Shown: positions 46,041-54,823, numbered from the stretch's first letter. The stretch: DNA of 64,000 bases from Rhodocytophaga aerolata (GCF_030503435.1 NZ_JAUKPO010000001.1:124001-188000), one strand, 5' to 3'. Notes: generated by a model not told the origin, from the letters alone. Numbers and translations: made by a program.

Positions 46041-46940
46041 ATGAAGATAGCACTCGACTGGACACCCAATGTAATGCATACCGGCTTATTTGTTGCTAAA
46101 TCTAAAGGATGGCTGGACCTGCAGTTTATATCCCCGGCTGTAGATGAGTACACCGTAATGCCTTCCGATAAAGTAATAAGTAATTTGGTAGATTTCAGCA
46201 TAGGTCCCCCTGAAAGCCTTATCAGCCACCATCTGGAAAGCGAACATCCGCAGCTTTTGGCAATAGCTCCTATTTTATCCCGGAATACATCAGCTATAGC
46301 TGCTTTGCGTGAAAAAAAGATAGATACAGTAGCTAAATGGGCCGGAAAAACATATGCTTCCCTGGGTATTCCTTTTGAGCAGCAGATGATTCTGGAAATA
46401 GCCCGGCAGTATTCGGATGATATGCACGTACATGTTACCAGCCCCATGAAACTCAATACCTGGACTATGCTGCTGAATGGAGAAACCGACCTCACCTGGA
46501 TATTTTTGCCGGTAGAAGGGGCAGAAGCTGCCTACAAAGGAGTAGAACTAAACCTATTTAAGCTGGAAGATGCTGGCATCCCCTACCCAGCTTGTCCGCT
46601 AATTAAAACAAGCCGCAACCTGGCCGAAGCCGATCCGCAAGCCATTGAAAGTTTCCTGAAAGAAGCCAAGCGAGGCTATGAGTATGCGGTAGATTATCCG
46701 GAAGAAGCAGTCAATATTTTACGCAGAAACTCGGAAAATAACTTTACAGAAGACCCACGTTTGCTGCTTCACTGCCAGAAGGAGATAAACAGTCATTTCT
46801 TAGATAGCCATAAACAATGGGGTAAACTTTCAGAACAAGCTATTCAAAACTATAGTAACTGGCTTTACGACAAAAATATAATCAACCGGCCATTATCAGC
46901 TGAACATATGTGTTATCAACGGGCTGCCTTAAAAGTTTAA
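46041..46940 (+). CDS. THI5/ThiY-like (NMT1) pyrimidine-precursor-binding family protein, no signal peptide
   Basis: The 299-residue protein has the NMT1/THI5/ThiY fold: LDWTPNVMHTGLFVAKSKGW at the N-terminus (compare ThiY LDWTPNTNHTG), 'DFSIGPPESLISHHLESEHP', 'WAGKTYASLGIPFEQQMILE' and 'NGETDLTWIFLPVEGAEAAY'. In ABC systems this fold binds formylaminopyrimidine; in fungi it makes the thiamine pyrimidine. This copy begins directly with the first beta-strand, so it has no export signal, and no permease or ATPase gene is near. The CCCFC motif of the fungal Thi5 enzyme is absent. A GTG at 46038 is an alternative start one codon earlier. It may be a cytosolic binding protein or enzyme. Fold is confident; function is not. 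Confidence 0.82.
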   Translation: MKIALDWTPNVMHTGLFVAKSKGWLDLQFISPAVDEYTVMPSDKVISNLVDFSIGPPESLISHHLESEHPQLLAIAPILSRNTSAIAALREKKIDTVAKWAGKTYASLGIPFEQQMILEIARQYSDDMHVHVTSPMKLNTWTMLLNGETDLTWIFLPVEGAEAAYKGVELNLFKLEDAGIPYPACPLIKTSRNLAEADPQAIESFLKEAKRGYEYAVDYPEEAVNILRRNSENNFTEDPRLLLHCQKEINSHFLDSHKQWGKLSEQAIQNYSNWLYDKNIINRPLSAEHMCYQRAALKV

Positions 46941-47070
46941 TCTACAAATCGTATCGATTATACAATCTGTGGGGATGTAGAAAGTACAGTAGCCCTTTAC
47001 AAGCAATAAGGCTGTGAAATAACTAGAAAATTTTGCAATTTTGAGCTGCATCCATCCATAGCCAGGTTCT

Positions 47071-47787
47071 GTGTTCTTTTCGCCAGCATATGCTCGTTTT
47101 TTACTTCTCATCGGATTGTTCTGGGGTGGGTTGAGCATACCTTGTTCCGCTCAGGAAGTATGGACAGGCGTTACATTACGGGTAAAACCTATTAAACGGG
47201 TTAATGTTGAAGCGGAGCAGCAATTCCGTTTTCAGAATAACTTTTCAACCCTTTATAGCCGCTTTGTGGAATTGGGTGTAGGATACGACATTACCAGCCG
47301 CCTGAATGTGCATGCTGCTTACCGACATACCAACCGGACTACGGTAGAACGGGTAGACGACGACCGCCGGCGCATCTCAGCAGAAGCTTCTTATACCATT
47401 GGCAGCGACAACACAGCATTTGCCCTGGCTTACCGCATCCGTTACCAGGCTGCACAGGAAACATCCGGCGAAGAAAACCGGGATAAATATATCCGTAACC
47501 GGCTAGCCCTCAACTATAACCTGACTAAACGGGTAACGCCATATGCCTCCACAGAGCTTTTTTATAAATTAGCTCCGGCCAACGAAATACGGGGATTCTG
47601 GTTTACCATGGGCCTCAAAAGCAAAATTGGCAAAGCAATAGGACTCAATACATTTTACCGGATAGAAAAAGAATTAAATGTGAAACGTCCGCAAACCAAC
47701 TTGATTGTAGGCGTCATGCTAGCCTACCGGCTGAAACTTTACAAAAAAGCTTCTTCCGACGATGATATGCCTATTGGAGGATATTAG
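47071..47787 (+). CDS. DUF2490 outer-membrane-type beta-barrel protein
   Basis: The 238-residue protein has a signal peptide (ARFLLLIGLFWGGLSIPCSA, cleavage near SAQE) and a DUF2490 body: EVWTGVTLRVKPIKRVNVEA, 'EQQFRFQNNFSTLYSRFVEL', alternating amphipathic strands and a C-terminal LIVGVMLAYRLKLYKK. The pattern fits a small outer-membrane barrel of unknown role. It is monocistronic; the sigma gene starts about 210 bases downstream. Confidence 0.85.
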   Translation: MFFSPAYARFLLLIGLFWGGLSIPCSAQEVWTGVTLRVKPIKRVNVEAEQQFRFQNNFSTLYSRFVELGVGYDITSRLNVHAAYRHTNRTTVERVDDDRRRISAEASYTIGSDNTAFALAYRIRYQAAQETSGEENRDKYIRNRLALNYNLTKRVTPYASTELFYKLAPANEIRGFWFTMGLKSKIGKAIGLNTFYRIEKELNVKRPQTNLIVGVMLAYRLKLYKKASSDDDMPIGGY

Positions 47788-47994
47788 CAAGCATATATAA
47801 ATTGTCGGAATTTATTTCCGTCTCCGGTATTTTCCAGTCAATAAATACACTTACTCCATCCGACAAAACACTCAAATCTATTGATAATCAGCCATTAAAC
47901 AAATATATTGATTTTACTGTAAACAAGTAAGGCGAGTTGAAATAAATTTCTCATAAGCTGTAACCTCACAAGCACACTTATACTCTAATGTTCT

Positions 47995-48564
47995 GTGCAT
48001 GACAATGAAAAAGATCTGGCTTTGATTGATCGCATCCTGGCAGGAGATCAATTTGCTTACCGGGCTCTCATTAACCGGCATAAGGAGTATGCTTTTACGG
48101 TTGCTTACCGCATACTCGGCAGCCGGGAAGATGCCGAAGAAGTAGCCCAGGATGCATTCATGAGTGCATTTCGTGCCTTAGGCAGTTTTAACCGGGAAGC
48201 CAAATTTACCACCTGGTTTTACCGCATTGTATTTAATGCCGCTGCCGGGCACAAACGCAAGAGAAAGCTAGTAGCCGAAGGCCTAGAAGATTTCCAGCTG
48301 GCCCGCCTGGGTTTCACCGACGCTGGCGACGAAGTGAGATTACAGGAACAACGGATGTACCTGCAAAAAGCCATGAATCAGCTACCCCCCGATGATGTTA
48401 CCATGCTGACCTTATTCTATTTGAAAGAGTTTTCTCTGGAAGAGATTGAAGGAATAACCGGCATTTCGGTAAACACGGCCAAAGTAAAAATTCACCGGGC
48501 TCGTAAAAGGCTGGCTGACGAATTGAACCGATTATTGAAACACGAAGTAAACACCCTGTTATGA
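47995..48564 (+). CDS. ECF RNA polymerase sigma factor (GTG start)
   Basis: The 189-residue sigma factor has region 2 (about 20-90: FAYRALINRHKEYAFTVAYR, 'DAEEVAQDAFMSAFRALGSF', WFYRIVFNAA) and region 4 (about 125-180: MLTLFYLKEFSLEEIEGITG, 'SVNTAKVKIHRARKRLADEL'). It begins with GTG at 47995; an ATG at 47988 is followed by a stop in its frame, so GTG is the best start. The next gene, an anti-sigma factor, overlaps its stop (ATGA), the usual pair layout in the RpoE/SigW groups. Confidence 0.93.
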   Translation: MHDNEKDLALIDRILAGDQFAYRALINRHKEYAFTVAYRILGSREDAEEVAQDAFMSAFRALGSFNREAKFTTWFYRIVFNAAAGHKRKRKLVAEGLEDFQLARLGFTDAGDEVRLQEQRMYLQKAMNQLPPDDVTMLTLFYLKEFSLEEIEGITGISVNTAKVKIHRARKRLADELNRLLKHEVNTLL

Positions 48565-49082
48565 AACACTTAACAGACGAAGAACTTTTTCGCCTTTTAG
48601 ATGGCGAATGTTCCGCAGAAGAAAAACATACCTTTGAAGCGCATCTGCATACGTGTGCGGCTTGCATGGCCTCATACAAAGATCTAAGAGCCATAGATTT
48701 GCAGTTGCAGCAATTACCCATCGAAAGCCCATCCCTTGACTTTACAGAGAAGCTGATGGATAAGCTACAGGTAGCTCCGGTGCTGCAACGGAAATCACAG
48801 TGGAAAACCTATCTGCTGATGCTGGCACCTTTTGGGGTAGTTTTTGTATTCTCTATGCTACTGTTTGCCGGGTATGCTGCCGGTTGGCTGACTTTTGGCT
48901 CTGGTACGGAGACTATACCTTTTCAATTTCAGCTACCTTCTGTTAACTTGCAGCCTTTGCTGGAAAATTCCTGGCTGGTTAATCTGTTCTTACTGGTGAA
49001 TACCGCACTAGCCCTGCTGCTGCTGGATAAAGCCGTGTTGCAGCCTTTTTTCAGAAAAAGATTTAACCGGGTTGTGAAATAA
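48561..49082 (+). CDS. Zinc-finger (zf-HC2) membrane anti-sigma factor
   Basis: The 173-residue protein has an N-terminal ZAS domain with the zinc motif H-x3-C-x2-C (HLHTCAAC, about residues 28-35) and two membrane helices (about 84-105, 'LMLAPFGVVFVFSMLLFAGY', and about 135-155, 'LVNLFLLVNTALALLLLDKA'). It should hold the preceding ECF sigma factor inactive. Its ATG overlaps the sigma stop by four bases, giving coupled translation. The periplasmic part is only about 30 residues, too short for a large sensor. Confidence 0.9.
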   Translation: MKHLTDEELFRLLDGECSAEEKHTFEAHLHTCAACMASYKDLRAIDLQLQQLPIESPSLDFTEKLMDKLQVAPVLQRKSQWKTYLLMLAPFGVVFVFSMLLFAGYAAGWLTFGSGTETIPFQFQLPSVNLQPLLENSWLVNLFLLVNTALALLLLDKAVLQPFFRKRFNRVVK

Positions 49083-49106
49083 GCTTATTAACCCATTTTA
49101 AAACAC

Positions 49107-49439
49107 ATGCCACTGGATAAAAACTTTTTTACTGATGTATACGAGGTGGTACGGCTGGTACCCAAGGGCCGGGTTACCACCTATGGAGCCATTGCTGAAT
49201 ATTTAGGCACAAAAAGTTCTGCCCGCATGGTAGGCTGGGCCATGAATAGTGCCCATAGTACTTCGGATGTACCAGCCCACCGGGTGGTAAACCGGCAAGG
49301 CTTGCTTACCGGCAAACACCACTTTGCCACTCCCCAGGCCATGCAGCAATTATTGGAAGCAGAAGGCATTGTTGTAGAAAACGACCAGATTCAGAATTTC
49401 GATAAACTTGCCTGGTATCCGGCCAAAGAGTTGCTTTGA
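49107..49439 (+). CDS. Alkyltransferase-like (ATL) MGMT-family protein
   Basis: The 110-residue protein is the DNA-binding domain of O6-alkylguanine transferases: 'VVRLVPKGRVTTYGAIAEYL', SARMVGWAM (Arg40, the arginine finger), and VPAHRVVNRQGLLTG. The catalytic PCHR motif reads PAHR, with Ala57 replacing Cys, so it cannot accept alkyl groups. ATL proteins bind O6-alkylguanine and flip it out for nucleotide excision repair. Tyr26 fits the base-flipping Tyr. It starts 24 bases after the anti-sigma gene and may be in its operon. Call is secure because the substituted residue is directly visible. Confidence 0.92.
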   Translation: MPLDKNFFTDVYEVVRLVPKGRVTTYGAIAEYLGTKSSARMVGWAMNSAHSTSDVPAHRVVNRQGLLTGKHHFATPQAMQQLLEAEGIVVENDQIQNFDKLAWYPAKELL

Positions 49440-49537
49440 AGTTGTTTTACACAGAAATATTTCGCTTGTTTGTTCTTCTGTAACCCATATGTATTCAAGA
49501 CAATAAATATTGATTGCTAAGTGGTTACATCACTTGG

Positions 49538-49581
49538 TATAACTACATAAAAAAAGCTTTCAGCCTTTATATGTAGTTATA
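49538..49581 (+). promoter_or_regulatory. Long hairpin just before the DUF2279 start codon
   Basis: TATAACTACATA (49538-49549) pairs perfectly with TATGTAGTTATA (49570-49581) around a 20-base loop. The stem ends 7 bases before the ATG at 49589. In a transcript it would sit at the ribosome-binding region and could reduce translation, or it may be the terminator of the upstream gene. Confidence 0.45.
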
Positions 49582-49588
49582 CAGTTCA

Positions 49589-50503
49589 ATGAGAATTCTA
49601 TACATCCTCTTTTTTCTATTCGTGTTCAGTAGTAGTCCTTTGCAGGCACAAACAAAGCCTGTTGGCAGAGATTCAAGCTCAGTAAATAAAGGCAAACTGC
49701 TACCCATTATTGCTACAGAAAGTGCACTGTATCTGGGCAGTATGTCTTATCTGCAATTTATCTGGTACAAAGATAGTGAACGGGTTCCCTTCCAATTCTA
49801 TAACGATAATGCAGGCTATCTGCAAATAGATAAGTTCGGCCATATGTTCGGCTCGTATCTGGAAAGTTATACAGGCTACCACTTGTTGCGGGGTGCCGGA
49901 GTAAAGAAAAAACATGCCTTACTTTATGGAGCCACGCTGGGTATTGTATTGCAAACACCTATCGAAGTATTTGATGGCATGTACGAAGGCTGGGGATTTT
50001 CCTGGGGAGATATGATTGCTAATACAGCCGGATCTGCCTTAGTCATTGGGCAAGAACTGCTGTTTGATGAGCAGATAGCTAAAATGAAGTTCAGTTTCTG
50101 GCAGTCTCCGTATGCGAAGCAGGCCAATGGCTACTTAGGGAATACGTTCTTACAAAGTTTATTTTACGATTACAATGGACATACTTACTGGCTGAGTGTA
50201 CCCATGAATAAGTTTATGCTGAAAAATAAATTACCTGACTGGGCCAGTATTTCCCTGGGGTATAGTGCGAATGGGATGTTTGGCGAGTTTGAAAATAAAA
50301 CCTATTACCGGGGAGTAGACATTCCGCAAACAGCCCGCGAAAGGCAATTTATCCTCTCGCTGGATGTAGACTGGACAAAGATCAAAACCAATAGCCGGGT
50401 ATTGAATAAAGTATTGAAAGGCATGTTTTTTATCAAGCTACCTTTTCCTGCATTAGAAATCACCTCCGGAGGAAAATTAAAAGGACATTTGCTGTATTTT
50501 TAA
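49589..50503 (+). CDS. Exported DUF2279 protein
   Basis: The 304-residue protein has a signal peptide (ILFFLFVFSSSPLQAQ) and a DUF2279 body: FQFYNDNAGYLQIDKFGHMF, 'SYTGYHLLRGAGVKKKHALL', 'EGWGFSWGDMIANTAGSALV' and 'KLPDWASISLGYSANGMFGE' are conserved blocks. It looks like an envelope protein; some members resemble YfiM lipoproteins. Function unknown. It converges with the symporter gene, whose stop is 16 bases away. Confidence 0.88.
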   Translation: MRILYILFFLFVFSSSPLQAQTKPVGRDSSSVNKGKLLPIIATESALYLGSMSYLQFIWYKDSERVPFQFYNDNAGYLQIDKFGHMFGSYLESYTGYHLLRGAGVKKKHALLYGATLGIVLQTPIEVFDGMYEGWGFSWGDMIANTAGSALVIGQELLFDEQIAKMKFSFWQSPYAKQANGYLGNTFLQSLFYDYNGHTYWLSVPMNKFMLKNKLPDWASISLGYSANGMFGEFENKTYYRGVDIPQTARERQFILSLDVDWTKIKTNSRVLNKVLKGMFFIKLPFPALEITSGGKLKGHLLYF

Positions 50504-50518
50504 CAAGAATTCGGCTAC

Positions 50519-52003
50519 TTACTCGCCGGGTATTACTTCCGGTTCGGCTACCCGTTTCTTGGATAATAGCAGCAAACCCAGGAAAGTTAAAAATCCATTG
50601 AGAATCAGGATTTCGAAGCCAAAGCGGTATCCGTTTAGCCAGGCTTCAGAGTTTTTGTTGATGATGTAGCAAAGAATCGGTGAAATAACACATATCAAGG
50701 GAACAAAGCGGTCTCTCACCGGCAACCTGGTAAGCATACCAAACGCAAACAAGCCAAGCAGCGGCCCGTAAGTATAACCAGCAGCAGTAAACACAGCCGT
50801 TACTACACTTTCATCATTTAACGCCTCAAAAATCAGGATAATCAGGTAAAGTAAGACCGAAAAACCCACATGCACCCGGAATTTTATTTTCTTACGATCC
50901 TCTTCTGTACGCTTGTCAAAGTTCAGGAAATCTATACAAAAAGCCGTGGTGAGAGCAGCCAGGGCCGAGTCGGCGCTGGCATAGGATGAAGCCGTAATAC
51001 CCAGCAAAAAAAACACAGCCGCCAGCAAACCAAATGATTTTAAGGCCAGCGTAGGATACAGGTAGTCGGTGCGCCCGGGTATGGCTATTCCGCGGCTTTC
51101 GGCAAATAAGTAAAGTAAGGCACCTAACGTAAGAAACAACAGGTTTACCACCACAAACACCGTACAGAAGGACAGCATATTTTTCTGGGCATCCTGCAGG
51201 TTTTTACACGTAAGGTTCTTCTGCATCAGATCCTGGTCCAGGCCAGTCATGGCTATGGCAATAAAGGCTCCGGCTATAAATTGCTTCCAGAAATATTTGC
51301 TGCTCTTGGGGTCCCAATGAAATATTTGCCCGTATTCACTTTCTCTCACCGTAGCCACCATTTGCCCCAGAGACAGGCCCAGTTCTTTAGAAATCAGGTA
51401 CACACTAATAGCGACTGCCGAAACTAAAAAGAAGGTCTGAAAGGTATCCGTCCATACAATAGTTTTAATTCCCCCCTGAAAGGTATAGATCCAGATGAGG
51501 AAAATGGTAATCAGCACATTCACCGAAAAAGGAATTCCCCACTGTTGAAATACACCTATCTGCAACACCGCTGCCACCAGAAATAAGCGGAAAGCGGCCC
51601 CGATGGTGCGGGAAAGCAAAAAGAAAAAAGAACCTGTTTTGTATGACCAGAAACCAAAGCGCTGCTCCAGATAGGTATAAATGGAAACCAGATTCAAGCG
51701 GTAGTACAAAGGCATTAAAACAGTAGCGATCACCAGGTAGCCCACCAGGTTGCCTAATACAAACTGAAAGTAAGCAAACTGGGTATTGCCTACATTGCCA
51801 GGCACCGAAATAAACGTAACGCCAGACAGCGACGTGCCAATCATCCCGAAGGCAACCAGATACCAGGGCGATTTTTTATTTGCTGTAAAAAAAGTCTGCG
51901 TATCCGCATTGCGGCTGGTGAAGTAAGCAATAACCATCAACACGCCAAAATAGGCTACTAATATACTTACTATAACATAAGGATTGATTACCGTTGGATT
52001 CAT
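50519..52003 (-). CDS. Sodium:solute symporter (SSS family)
   Basis: The 494-residue protein has about thirteen membrane helices and the SSS pattern: VIVSILVAYFGVLMVIAYFT, 'NKKSPWYLVAFGMIGTSLSG' (the G-T-S-L-S-G sodium-site helix), 'WTDTFQTFFLVSAVAISVYL', and 'GITASSYASADSALAALTTA' (conserved Ser-rich helix). It uses the Na+ gradient to import a sugar, amino acid or vitamin; the substrate is unknown. The start at 52001-52003 gives a normal N-terminus, and a longer in-frame start at 52114 adds 37 residues unlike the family. It is divergent from clpS. Confidence 0.92.
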   Translation of the reverse strand: MNPTVINPYVIVSILVAYFGVLMVIAYFTSRNADTQTFFTANKKSPWYLVAFGMIGTSLSGVTFISVPGNVGNTQFAYFQFVLGNLVGYLVIATVLMPLYYRLNLVSIYTYLEQRFGFWSYKTGSFFFLLSRTIGAAFRLFLVAAVLQIGVFQQWGIPFSVNVLITIFLIWIYTFQGGIKTIVWTDTFQTFFLVSAVAISVYLISKELGLSLGQMVATVRESEYGQIFHWDPKSSKYFWKQFIAGAFIAIAMTGLDQDLMQKNLTCKNLQDAQKNMLSFCTVFVVVNLLFLTLGALLYLFAESRGIAIPGRTDYLYPTLALKSFGLLAAVFFLLGITASSYASADSALAALTTAFCIDFLNFDKRTEEDRKKIKFRVHVGFSVLLYLIILIFEALNDESVVTAVFTAAGYTYGPLLGLFAFGMLTRLPVRDRFVPLICVISPILCYIINKNSEAWLNGYRFGFEILILNGFLTFLGLLLLSKKRVAEPEVIPGE

Positions 52004-52223
52004 AAACAAAAGTAACAAAATATTGCTTTCATACAGTAAGTATGCAAAAACTGCCGGTCTTGGTTGGGTTATCTGTAATGCAGAAACTAATTGTGGCTTT
52101 TCAATTACTAACAAACCACTCTTTTCTTACATTTATCTGGAAGCAATCAGGTTTTCGTGTAACATTACCGGCAAAGATTCAGTAAATTTTAGTAATTTTA
52201 CAGGCTTCAAACCCAAAACGTTT

Positions 52224-52499
52224 ATGCAAACAATTCAGGAAGAGGATGTAGAAATTCTGGAAGATGTTGTCACTACTGACCTGCATGACCTTGTTGTGTT
52301 TAATGATGAGGTCAACACCTTTGACCACGTAATTAATACCTTAATCAAAATCTGCAAACACACCCCAGAGCAAGCAGAACAATGTACATTTATTATCCAC
52401 TTTAAAGGCAAATGTACAGTAAAAATAGGCTCCTTTGAGGAACTAGCCCCTATGCGCAATGCTATTTGCCAGAGAGGTATTTCAGCGGAAGTAATTTAA
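52224..52499 (+). CDS. clpS: ATP-dependent Clp protease adaptor ClpS
   Basis: The 91-residue protein matches ClpS: LVVFNDEVNTFDHVINTLIK, with the Asn-Asp pair that binds N-degron residues, then CKHTPEQAEQCTFIIHFKGK, and SFEELAPMRNAICQRGISAE. It delivers N-end-rule substrates to ClpAP or ClpCP. The ATG at 52224 gives the normal length; the open frame continues upstream to 51984, but that part overlaps the symporter gene and is not ClpS-like. The clpA/clpC partner is not in the window. Confidence 0.92.
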   Translation: MQTIQEEDVEILEDVVTTDLHDLVVFNDEVNTFDHVINTLIKICKHTPEQAEQCTFIIHFKGKCTVKIGSFEELAPMRNAICQRGISAEVI

Positions 52500-52801
52500 T
52501 CCACGGCCTATCCTGTGTTGGCCGGTGAGGGCAACTTAGTTTAGCTGAACCTGATGCGTAAGGCAGCTCTTTTTGCTTATCAGGCATTGGCAAATTATTC
52601 AGCGTTTCATACAGGAGAAACTTGCTTTGTATGGATTTATATGCTGTTTATTTTTGTTGTATATTTCAGAACAGAATGCAGATTTTTGCCTTCTGAAGCC
52701 TGATAAATTAATTTAACAAAGTCCATAAACCCGGAGTAAGTTGACCATTAGCCTTACTCTTGTACCCAATGGACCGTGGACTATCGACTATATACACCTA
52801 T
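52500..52801 (+). other. 302-base leader region of recR
   Basis: Between clpS and recR there is no coding frame I can support. It contains the promoter-like pair at 52626-52656. The in-frame upstream ATG at 52760 would add 14 residues to RecR unlike the family. Confidence 0.5.
52626..52656 (+). promoter_or_regulatory. Putative Bacteroidota-type promoter of recR
   Basis: TTTG (52626-52629) is followed after exactly 19 bases by TATTTTTG (52649-52656, fitting TAnnTTTG). Both elements and the spacing match the phylum's housekeeping promoter. The leader to the recR ATG would be about 140 bases. Confidence 0.5.
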
Positions 52802-53407
52802 ATGAATTTTCCTTCTAAGCTGATAGAAAATGCAGTGAGCGAAATGGCCAAACTGCCCGGTATTGGTAAAAAAACGGCCTTGCGGCTAGTGTTGCACTTA
52901 CTCAAAAAAGACGAAGAACATACCGTATCTCTGGCAGAAGCCATTACCAACATGCGGTTGCATGTTCAGTATTGCCGGCATTGCCACAATATTGCTGATA
53001 CGGATACCTGTGCCATCTGCGCCAGTAGCTCCAGAGACAAATCTATTATCTGTGTGGTAGAAGATACCCGCGATGTACTGGCCATAGAAAATACCGCACA
53101 ATACAAAGGCCTGTATCATGTGCTGGGTGGCATTATTTCTCCTATCGAAGGAGTGGGCCCGTCTGATCTGAATATAGAGTCACTAGTAAAACGTATTCCG
53201 GAGTCGGAAGTAAAAGAGATTATCCTGGCGCTGAGCCCTACCATGGAAGGCGATACCACGGCTTTTTACCTGACTAAAAAATTCAAACCTTATAACATCC
53301 GCATCAGCACTATTGCCCGCGGCATACCCGTTGGGGGCGAACTGGAATATGCCGACGAAATCACCCTTGGCCGCAGCATTGTCCGCCGTACAGCGTATGA
53401 GTTGTAG
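52802..53407 (+). CDS. recR: Recombination mediator RecR
   Basis: The 201-residue protein has a helix-hairpin-helix region (AKLPGIGKKTALRLVLHLL), a four-cysteine zinc finger (YCRHCHNIADTDTCAIC, about residues 56-72), a Toprim domain (VVEDTRDVLAIENTAQYKG, then YHVLGGIISPIEGVGP), and the C-terminal 'RISTIARGIPVGGELEYADE'. It works with RecO/RecF to load RecA at gaps. The start at 52802 (MNFPSKLIE) equals the family's N-terminus. A terminator follows at 53439-53484. Confidence 0.96.
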   Translation: MNFPSKLIENAVSEMAKLPGIGKKTALRLVLHLLKKDEEHTVSLAEAITNMRLHVQYCRHCHNIADTDTCAICASSSRDKSIICVVEDTRDVLAIENTAQYKGLYHVLGGIISPIEGVGPSDLNIESLVKRIPESEVKEIILALSPTMEGDTTAFYLTKKFKPYNIRISTIARGIPVGGELEYADEITLGRSIVRRTAYEL

Positions 53408-53438
53408 GTAGCTTCACATATTTCATCCTTGCAGATAC

Positions 53439-53484
53439 AAGAAACGGCTTCTTAGAGGAATCTCTAGTGAGGCCGTTTCTTTTT
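53439..53484 (+). terminator. Terminator of recR
   Basis: AAGAAACGGC (53439-53448) pairs with GCCGTTTCTT (53472-53481); inside, TAGAG (53453-53457) pairs with CTCTA (53462-53466). The stem runs into five T residues, as in a Rho-independent terminator, 31 bases after the stop codon. Confidence 0.8.
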
Positions 53485-53552
53485 ACTTTCTTTCTGCCTG
53501 AAAGCTCGTAGAACTAATTATTCCCACTGTTCAACTATTTTATCAAAATAAC

Positions 53553-53584
53553 TTGGCATGTTCCTGGGCAAATCCGTACTTTTG
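53553..53584 (+). promoter_or_regulatory. Putative Bacteroidota-type promoter of the aminotransferase gene
   Basis: TTG (53553-53555) is followed after 21 bases by TACTTTTG (53577-53584, fitting TAnnTTTG). The ATG is 20 bases further, so the leader would be very short. The -7 element is a full match; the -33 element is weaker. Confidence 0.42.
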
Positions 53585-53604
53585 GAAGTTTAACTACCAA
53601 ATCC

Positions 53605-54816
53605 ATGTCCCTAACAAAAGACCTAACATTGTTGTCTGACAGAATTAACGCTTTGTCAGAGTCACAAACCCTGGCCATGTCCAAAAAAAGCCGTGAGCTA
53701 GCCGCCCAAGGACACCAGGTGATCAACCTCAGCATCGGCGAGCCTGACTTCCAAACTCCTCAGCATATAAAAGACGCCGCTAAGAAAGCCATTGACGAAG
53801 GATTTTCTTTTTATACACCAGTTTCTGGTATTGCTGAACTTCGCCAGGCTATTGCTGAGAAGCTGCGTAAGGAAAACAACATAGATTGGAAAGCAGAAAA
53901 CATTGTAGTGTCTACCGGAGCCAAGCAATCCCTGGCCAATGCATTAATGTGCCTGGTAAACCCTGGGGATGAAGTAATTATATTTTCTCCGTACTGGGTG
54001 AGCTATAGCGAAATGGTAAAGCTGGCAGAAGGCGAAACAGTATTGCTGGAAGGTCCATTCGAGAATGATTTCAAAGTAACGGCCGATCAGCTGGAAAAAG
54101 CTATTACGCCGCGTACAAAGGTAATTATGTACTCTTCGCCCAGCAACCCAACCGGCTCTGTATTTACAGAACAAGAACTACGGGAAATAGCAGAAGTAGT
54201 AGCCAAGCACGATAATATCTTTGTAATAGCAGACGAGATTTACGAATACATCAATTATGAGCCAGATTATTTCAGCATAGGTTCTATTCCGGCTATTAAA
54301 GACCGGGTTATTACCATCAATGGCGTGTCTAAAGGATTTGCCATGACTGGCTGGCGTATTGGGTATATGGCGGCTGCCAAATGGATTGCCGACGCCTGCG
54401 ACAAATTGCAAGGCCAGATAACTTCTGGTACCTGCTCTATTGCGCAGAAAGCCGCTGTAGCTGCTATCAAAGGTGATATGGCGCCTACCCGCGAAATGGC
54501 TCAGGCCTATTTGCGCCGCAGAGATCTGGTTTTGAGTCTGCTGAAAGAAATTCCGGGTATAAAAACCTTCACTCCGAAAGGCGCCTTTTATGTGTTTCCA
54601 GACGTGAGCGACTATTTTGGCAAAACCGATGGAAAAACCACCATCCAGACTGCCGATGATCTGTGTATGTATATTCTAAACAAAGTATATGTATCCTTAG
54701 TAACTGGCGATGCCTTTGGAGCCCCTAACTGTATCCGTATTTCGTATGCCGCGTCAGACGAAAGCCTGACAGAAGCTCTGCGCCGGGTAAAAGAGGCATT
54801 AGCCCAACTTAACTAA
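53605..54816 (+). CDS. Pyridoxal-phosphate aspartate-type aminotransferase (class I/Ib)
   Basis: The 403-residue enzyme has the fold-type I layout. Motifs are SIGEPDFQTPQHIKDAAKKA (about 43-62), VVSTGAKQSLANALMCLVNP (cofactor phosphate site), 'MYSSPSNPTGSVFTEQELRE', 'FVIADEIYEYINYE' (Asp and Tyr contacts) and INGVSKGFAMTGWRIGYMAA with Lys243 forming the Schiff base; a C-terminal FGAPNCIRISYAASDE holds the substrate-carboxylate Arg. It most likely transfers the amino group between aspartate and 2-oxoglutarate (class Ib); related enzymes use other amino acids. It has its own promoter-like site and a long hairpin after its stop. Confidence 0.94.
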   Translation: MSLTKDLTLLSDRINALSESQTLAMSKKSRELAAQGHQVINLSIGEPDFQTPQHIKDAAKKAIDEGFSFYTPVSGIAELRQAIAEKLRKENNIDWKAENIVVSTGAKQSLANALMCLVNPGDEVIIFSPYWVSYSEMVKLAEGETVLLEGPFENDFKVTADQLEKAITPRTKVIMYSSPSNPTGSVFTEQELREIAEVVAKHDNIFVIADEIYEYINYEPDYFSIGSIPAIKDRVITINGVSKGFAMTGWRIGYMAAAKWIADACDKLQGQITSGTCSIAQKAAVAAIKGDMAPTREMAQAYLRRRDLVLSLLKEIPGIKTFTPKGAFYVFPDVSDYFGKTDGKTTIQTADDLCMYILNKVYVSLVTGDAFGAPNCIRISYAASDESLTEALRRVKEALAQLN

Positions 54817-54823
54817 TGTGCTG

